A stretch of 64,000 bases of DNA from Dactylis glomerata (Eukaryota > Streptophyta > Magnoliopsida > Poales > Poaceae). Shown piece after piece: positions 58,566 to 64,000 of this stretch. A program made the translations under genes and the position numbers. Position 1 is the stretch's first letter. Every line of letters begins with the position of its first letter. The stretch is from assembly GCA_007115705.1 (NCBI GenBank), contig QXEO01000546.1:10019007-10083006 (forward strand). Direction: 5' to 3'. Below the pieces are notes generated by a model, which saw nothing but the letters and a program-made list of their open reading frames with translations, searched no databases and was not told the DNA's origin.

Positions 58566-58953
58566 GGGCTTGGTTTCACTTGTTCTTAAATTATTTGTAT
58601 CTAGTCACCCTCTTAAACTTTGAGGTGTCCTATGCATTTATGTTTTGCTCTCTTTGAAGGACAAGCTGAAAACCATTTGTATGTTTTTCCTTATGATTTG
58701 AACACACGTTTGACTTTCATTGTTTCATTATCATGATCTTTTGTTTGTGTTCATTTGCATGTTTACAACATGGTTGCTAAGTTCTTATTGTCATGATTAT
58801 ATCTTTCATGCCCATGTTTTAAGTTCTATTGATCCCAGCTCACCAATACTTACATATATGATCAAGATTGTGTAGGTTCATGTCACCTCAAAAATTATTC
58901 TTTGTTATCACTTACCTACTCGAGGACGAGCAGGAGTTAAGCTTGGGGATGCT

Positions 58954-60550
58954 TGATACGTCTCAAACGTATCTATAATTTTTGATGCTCCATGCTTGTT
59001 TTTACACCATTTGCCTATTGTTTCGTTACACTTAGTGGCATTTTTATACATTTTCCGGAACTAACCTATTAACGAAGTGCCACAGTGCCAGTTTCCTGTT
59101 TTCTGCTGTTTTTGTGTTTCAGAAGTGATACACAGGAAATATTCTCGGAATTGGACGAAACAAGTTCCTGAAGTCATATTTTACCCGGAAGCTTCCAGAG
59201 ATCCAAAGTAGTGTCGGAGGGGGGCCACCAGGGCCCCACACAAGGGGGCGGCGCGGCCTGGCCCCTGGCCGCGCCACCCCTGTGTGAGAGCCCCTGGCTC
59301 CACCTCTGACATCGCCCCTTCGCCTATAAGTACCCCACGACGAGAAATACCTAAAGGCCCAATCAGTTTTCCAGAATACATCGCGATCCGCCGCCGCCGT
59401 CGACCCGAAGATCGGGAGGGTCCAGAAGCTCTTCCCGGCACCCTGCCGGAGAGGGGAATCGCCACCGGAGGTCTTCTTCATCGCCATGCTTGCCTCCGGA
59501 GCGATGAGTGAGTAGTCTACCTTGGACTATGGGTCCATAGCAGTAGCTAGATGGTTGTCTTCTCCACCATGTGCTTCATGTTTAGATCTCATGAGCTGCC
59601 CTACATGATTGAGATCACCGTTATGTAATTCTATGATGTTGGTTTGTTGGGATCCGATGAATATTGGTGTTTATGATTAAGTTGCTGTACTGAATTATAT
59701 CTTTTGTTATCTCTATGTTGTTTATGATCTTGCATGCTCTCCATTGTTAGTAGCTATCTTGGCCGAGTAGTTGCTAGTGACTCCAAGAGGGGGTATTTAT
59801 GCTCGATAGTGGGTTCATGTCTCTATTTCACCTGGGGGAGTGACAGAAACCTCTAAGGTGGTAGATGTGTTGTTGCTACTAGGGAGAAAACAACATTCAT
59901 ATGCTCAAGGGCATATGCTTTGTTTACATTACACACTTTGCTTAATGCAATTATCTGTTGTTCGCAACTTAATACTTCTAGGGTGTTCGGATGATATCCC
60001 CGGGGGTGGATTATTAGTCATAGATGCAGTTGGATGGCGGTCTATGTATTTTGTTGTAATGCCCAGAGTAAATCTCATAGTGATCTTCTTGACATATCAC
60101 GTTATCTTTATTCTATCAATTGCCCAACTGTAATTTGTTTACCCAGCATGTTATTTTATCTATGGAGAGATACCACTAGTGAACTGTGGACCCCGGTCCT
60201 ATTTTAATCATATTGCAATCACCTGTTTACTTTTCCCGTACTGTTTACTTTACTCGCATATACTCTACTGTTTTCCACTCGATACACTCATAACCTTTGT
60301 TTCAAGCAAACCGGTGAGATTGACAACCTCATCGCAAGTTGGGAACAAAGTATTTGTTTGTGTGTGTGCAGGTTCCACAACACCTTCAGTCGTCATCGTC
60401 TCCCTTCTCCTGTTCGATAAACCTTGGTTTCTTAACTGAGGGAAAACTTGCCGCTACACTCATCATACCTTCCTCTTGGGGTTCCCAACGGGCTGGTCAT
60501 CACCACGCACAAGGACTTACTGCTCCCACGTCATCATCACACGAGTAGCA
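58954..60550 (+). repeat. 3' LTR of element G
   Basis: This LTR starts TGATACGTCTC after the polypurine tract GTTAAGCTTGGGGATGCT and ends ACGAGTAGCA. It matches the solo LTR at 44134-45758 and, in reverse, the F2 LTRs. Confidence 0.92.
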
Positions 60551-61060
60551 ATGCGCAGGCTCTATCACGGATGGACGGGTCACGATCATCGTCGCCAGGG
60601 GTCCCGCTCTTGCAACTTGGCCGCCTGGTGCCTACCCTTGACCTCAACCGTACTCTGGTGCCCACTGATTCATGTATGGCTGCCAAAATGAGGCCATAGA
60701 CACTTCCGCTTGCAAACATGTCCGCAGTTCGCAACCTGTTCGACGAAATGCTACTTCCGATGTCGACCCTCTCGGTATGGCCCTGGCCGATCTCAAGTGC
60801 GATGTTTCCGCCCTTGCTTTTGGTGAGATCTTGAAGGGGTTGATGGCCAAGAAGGATGAGACACTAGCCAAGAGGGATCAGAAGCAACGCCGGGAGAAAG
60901 AGGCCACCTGTGCTAGCTTCATGACCTCACAAAGAGGGCTCTTGACATTGAAGAGAGTCTTGCATGTGCAAATGCCACCGAGGCCGAGGCCATGATGCTA
61001 CATGAGGAGAACCTGATCATGTTAGCCGAGTTAAGCATCATGGTCCCATAACAAAAGGCT
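60551..61060 (+). pseudogene. 3' part of the Harbinger-like DNA-transposon ORF (NAM-associated domain)
   Basis: The + strand reads a C-terminal domain found in cereal Harbinger-type accessory proteins: SALAFGEILKGLMAKKDETL, KRDQKQRREKEATCASF, then in a shifted frame DIEESLACANATEAEAMMLH and ENLIMLAELSIMVP. At least two frameshifts (about 60690 and 60930) break it. It continues the ORF started at 13378. The DNA after 61060 up to 61282 is AT-rich and has no clear terminus. Confidence 0.55.
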
Positions 61061-61282
61061 TATTTCGAAAGAAAGCATGATTGCACATTAGCATGCATGA
61101 CTTGTCTATTTTGCATGAAATTTGTGCCCTTTGCCCTATCGTTTCAAAATATTGTGATTAAATTATGTGATCCCCTATTTAGTGAAATAGGAAAAAAGGC
61201 GACAAGCCGCAAAGCAAATGCATCGGGCCACTAGGCTGTCTGTGAACCAAACGGTCAGAGACAAAAATTGGCCAAAAACGTA

Positions 61283-61440
61283 CTCCCTCCGTTCGGAAAT
61301 ATAAGATGTTTTAGCTTTGTGAAGCGAATGTATCTAGATATCTTTTAGTGTATAGGTTCGCTCAAATCTATACACTAAAAGATGTCTAGATACATCAGCT
61401 TCACAAAACTAAAACATCTTATATTTCTAAACGGAGGGAG
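61283..61440. mobile_element. Stowaway MITE, 158 bp
   Basis: The ends CTCCCTCCGTTCGGAAATAT and, reversed, CTCCCTCCGTTTAGAAATAT are inverted repeats. TA lies on both sides (61281-61282 and 61441-61442). The interior also pairs (CTATACACTAAAAGATGTCT), so the whole unit can fold into a long hairpin. Confidence 0.94.
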
Positions 61441-61529
61441 TATGTACGACTCGACTCGACCTAAACGGATCAAAATAACTACCTTCAGTATTCAAAATGA
61501 TCGGACCACTAGCGATGCACCAACGAGTC

Positions 61530-62994
61530 ATCTTGCCCCTCCATTCCAATCTCGAACCATCTGCTCGCATCTCTCCCTCCGCCGCGAGCACCAGCAGCCA
61601 TGGACGTCTCAGGAACCACCGCCGGAGCCAAGGGAAAGAAGGGAGCGGCGGGGCGCACGGCCGGTGGCCCCAGGAAGAAGTCGGTCACCAGGTCCGTCAA
61701 GGCCGGCCTCTAGTTCCCCATCGCCCGCATCGGCCGGTACCTCAAGAAGGGCCGGTACGCGCAGCGCGTCGGCACCAGCGCCCCGTCTACCTCGCCGCCG
61801 TCCTCGAGTACCTCACCGCTGAGGTCCTCGAGCTCGCCGGGAACGCCGCCAAGGACAACAAGAAGTCCCGCATCATCCCGCGCCACCTCCTGCTCGCCGT
61901 CAGGAACGACTAGGAGCTCGGCAAGCTGCTCGCCGGTGTCACCATCGCGCACGGCGGCGTGCTGCCCAAGATCCACTCCGTGCTCCTCCCCAAGAAGACG
62001 GCGGACAAGGCCGCCAAGGAGTCCAAGGAGCCCAAGAAGACCGGCAAGTCTCCGAAGAGAGAGAAGTACAATTTACCCCCCTAAACTTGCCCTAAAGTTC
62101 AGATTACAACCTCCAACTCTTATTTGGTTCAAGTTTCAACCCTGAACTCAAAAAACCGTTTGAAATACAACCCTTTTATTGGTTAAACAGGTTTTGTTGC
62201 CACGTCTGCTGGTATTTTTATATGCTTCGTAGGAGAAATATACCCATACGTGTACATATATAGGTCCTCGTACAAGGGCATAATCCTTTCTCGTATAGTT
62301 CACCATCAGCTCATACTCTCATGCCTAAATCCGTTAGACAAGGTGAGTTAATTTCTACGTATCATGTACATATATTTATATGCCTCCAGATCTCAAGATC
62401 TAACTAGACAGCGGTGGCATGGGCAGGGTCTGGATCGATGGCGGCGGGCGGCAGGGGCGGATCGATGCAGTGGGCTAGACGGGCGGCTGCACTGAGAGCT
62501 GGCTCATCGGCGGAAGATACTTGTCGCGATCGTGTCCTCTGTTTCTCAGCGTTTTAGAGCAGACGAACCGACGATCTCACGAGAAGAGAGAGAAGTACAC
62601 TATAGGCATGCATGTACAGGAGGTAAAATACCGGTATGATCTCGATAGTACAGGTATATTGAGTCAGCATAGAGGAAAAAACCTGCTGATTTGGCAACAA
62701 AAACCGGGGCAAGCCTGTCAAACGGTGCAAGGGGTGTATTTTGAACGGTTTTTAGAGTTTAGGGGTGATACTTGAACCAAATGAGAGTGGAGGGTTGTAA
62801 ACTGATCTTTGAGACAAGTTTAGGGGGGTTAAGTGGACTTCTCTCCTCCGAAGAAGGCTTAGATCGATGCGTCCATATCTGTTCTTCGTAGTGGTGTTTG
62901 TCCAGATGCGTCCATATCTGTTACTTGTTCTGTGCTTGTTAATGGAAGAATGCTACAGTAGAAATTTCAAAAAAAAAAATCTTGCCCCTCCATT
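61530..62994 (+). pseudogene. Processed (retroposed) histone H2A pseudogene
   Basis: The ATG at 61600 starts an intron-less plant H2A reading: a basic N-terminus, then AGL, FPIARIGRYLKKGRYAQRVG, VYLAAVLEYLTAEVLELAGN, AAKDNKKSRIIPRHLLLAVR and an SPKK-type tail. Normal H2A packages DNA as part of the nucleosome. Here CAG-to-TAG (61711-61713), a one-base loss near 61784 and GAG-to-TAG (61911-61913) destroy the frame. The copy is flanked by a 17-bp duplication ATCTTGCCCCTCCATTC (61530-61546 and 62978-62994). The 3' copy follows an A run at 62968-62978. These are marks of LINE-mediated retroposition of a polyadenylated mRNA. The tail is split by the element at 62059-62845, and the original stop is at 62860-62862. 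Confidence 0.9.
62059..62845. mobile_element. Non-autonomous Mutator-type element, 787 bp, in the H2A tail
   Basis: The 9-bp target duplication CTCCGAAGA (62050-62058 and 62846-62854) lies in the codons for SPKK. The ends are inverted repeats: GAGAGAAGTACAATTTACCC on the left and, reversed, GAGAGAAGTCCACTTAACCC on the right. Similarity extends about 150 bp inward with mismatches. The interior has no transposase; a GC-rich patch (about 62410-62510) could be a captured piece of another gene. Confidence 0.9.
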
Positions 62995-63503
62995 CAAAAT
63001 ATACAAGGGCTCTGATCGTGCTCACCGCAGTAGCGCCTACGGTTCCTCCATTCTGTGTGCGTGGGCGGGCAGTCCATGGCGCCGCAGGCCGCAGCCTTCG
63101 TCCCGTCCTTTCTGCCCACGTGTCGATGGTCAATAAAGTAGCTCTGTTCCGCACCGCGCTACCGCTACTCATCCTGGTCTTTACCCGCCGACCATCCTCC
63201 CTCTACCAAGATCCTCGCTCATCTGTGGGCCAACGATGTCAGGGAGGGTGTGTCTCGTCAGGCAGGTGACCGGACGGCTTCGGGGCCCTGAGCGACGAGT
63301 CTGCCTGGACCAAGTCTTCGTACTCCGAGTCCATGGTCTGGTTCACGAGCCAGTCACCGGACTCGGTGCACCAACGCCAGGTTCTTCCACTGCGCCTGCC
63401 TCCTCGTCCTCCTCGCCAACGCAGGCGGCAGCCCAAAAACCCCACCTCCTGCGACCTCCGGAATCTTCCAGCAGCAGGCGAGCGGGATCCCCAGGGCCTA
63501 GAC

Positions 63504-63706
63504 ATGGCGCTGCCGTACATCTACCGCGCCTTCGACGACGGCGTCACCGGTATGAGCCCTCGCTTCCCGTCCCAGCCTCCTCTCCAATTCTCCCCCTATC
63601 TCTGCCCTCTGGACTAACTGTCGGCGGTTGTGCCGTGCGCTCGTGTCTGCAGGTGAGAAGGCTCTCATGAAGGCGGCCATGGACGGCAACCTCGTCCACC
63701 TCAAAG
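63504..63706 (+). pseudogene. Second copy of the ankyrin-TPR gene: exons 1 and 2 only
   Basis: Exon 1 is 63504-63549 (MALPYIYRAFDDGVTG, 46 nt) and exon 2 is 63653-63706 (EKALMKAAMDGNLVHLK, 54 nt). Exon lengths and phases equal those of the gene at 7903. About 450 bp upstream is also similar (for example GGTGCACCAACGCCAGG and CTCGCCAACGCAGGCGGCAG), so the promoter and 5' UTR were duplicated too. After the donor site about 50 bp of intron follow, and then the sequence switches to Copia retroelement coding DNA. No ankyrin or TPR exons are seen before the window ends, so in this form the gene is broken. Confidence 0.8.
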
Positions 63707-63755
63707 GTACACCCTTTTCCTTTCTCCTCTTCGCCGCCGCATCCGTGGCCTATTT

Positions 63756-64000
63756 TTTCCTCAAATTCAGAGTTCAGTCACCGGCAACAAGCCTAACATC
63801 AAATACTTTTGAGTATTCGGTTGTAAGCGCTTCTATCTTAGAAAGGGTGTTCATTTGTCCAAGTTTGACTCTAAAGCTCTTGAGGGTATCTTTGTTGGTT
63901 ATGCCGCTGAATCTCATGCTTTTAGAATCTTTGACAAAGAGTCCGCTCGTGTTATTGAAGTTTCTAACGTGAGATTCGACGAGAATGACGGCTCCTGTGT
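63756..64000 (+). mobile_element. Copia retrotransposon internal fragment, runs off the window
   Basis: From about 63780 the + strand reads TGNKPNIKYF, an in-frame TGA, then VFGCKRFYLRKGVHLSKFD and GIFVGYAAESHAFRIFD. This is the conserved stretch between integrase and reverse transcriptase of Ty1/Copia polyproteins. No LTR or target duplication occurs at the left junction, so this is not a simple insertion end. The element continues beyond base 64000. Confidence 0.85.

Larger units (their letters stand above)
56329..60550 (+). mobile_element. LTR element G, internally deleted, with a nested gypsy fragment
   Basis: G is flanked by a perfect ATGCG duplication (56324-56328 and 60551-60555). The 5' LTR is kept only at 56329-57356. 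The 3' LTR is complete (58954-60550, 1597 bp). Between them lie a foreign gypsy LTR with leader (57357 to about 58565) and the last 0.4 kb of the G internal region (about 58571-58953) ending in AAGCTTGGGGATGCT. Most of the internal region and the rest of the 5' LTR are lost. No coding sequence remains. The LTR type is that of F2 and the solo LTR. Confidence 0.9.

Noticed and set aside
1..64000. Search for tRNA genes; the CCCCGGCAACGGCGCCA matches looked like tRNA-Asp ends
   Set aside because: Only the 3' tRNA complement is present, directly beside LTRs; these are retroelement primer-binding sites, not tRNA genes.

Overview
The window is nuclear DNA from a grass, most likely a Triticeae species (wheat, Aegilops or barley type). 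The reasons are stacked gypsy LTR retrotransposons with intact target-site duplications (TSDs), Stowaway-type MITEs that begin CTCCCTCC, plant tRNA-Asp primer-binding sites, and cereal-type gene families (ankyrin-TPR, zf-GRF, zf-XS, histone H2A). Host genes occupy only a few kilobases; almost everything from 13.1 to 61.1 kb is a nest of transposable elements. Element family names were not assigned because no library could be searched.

Layout. 1-3.13 kb: decayed L1-type LINE on the + strand, cut by the window edge. 3.13-7.4 kb: AT-rich intergenic DNA with a probable decayed gypsy boundary. 7.90-11.23 kb: a seven-exon TPR gene (+) whose ankyrin exons are missing but whose remaining exons still join in frame (206 residues predicted). 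11.2-13.1 kb: AT-rich intergenic DNA. 13.1-61.06 kb: one old DNA transposon with a NAM-associated, Harbinger-like ORF, split into pieces by later insertions. Into it went gypsy element D (13706-52252, minus strand). Into D went element E (17313-43813, TSD CTTGG) and a solo LTR (44134-45758, TSD CGCGG). Into E went element F1 (19388-27199, TSD ACCAA) and a Mutator-like element (30710-42600, 9-bp TSD AAGATAAAA). Into the Mutator-like element went the young element F2 (34557-41529, TSD TGCAC). A further element G (56329-60550, TSD ATGCG) hit the same old DNA transposon and was itself invaded by another gypsy element. 61.28 kb: a Stowaway MITE. 61.53-62.99 kb: a processed histone H2A pseudogene (17-bp TSD, poly-A) with a 787-bp Mutator-type element in its last codons. 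63.50-63.71 kb: the first two exons of a second copy of the TPR/ankyrin gene, fused to a Copia fragment that runs off the window.

How the parts relate. D is a gag-pol gypsy element, now decayed. E, F1 and F2 have related LTRs, priming sites and internal ends but no reverse transcriptase, so they probably depended on D-like partners. F1 carries a 697-residue gag-protease ORF. F2 and E carry, in exactly the same place, an unrelated ORF of about 197 residues with no recognisable domain. This swap of coding cassettes inside one retrotransposon backbone is the most unusual observation here. The Mutator-like element carries two small host-like zinc-finger genes (zf-XS and zf-GRF) and no visible transposase.

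A single N at 52635 marks a join. About 2.5 kb before it is repeated almost exactly after it, including unique flanking DNA, so this part is probably an assembly artefact.
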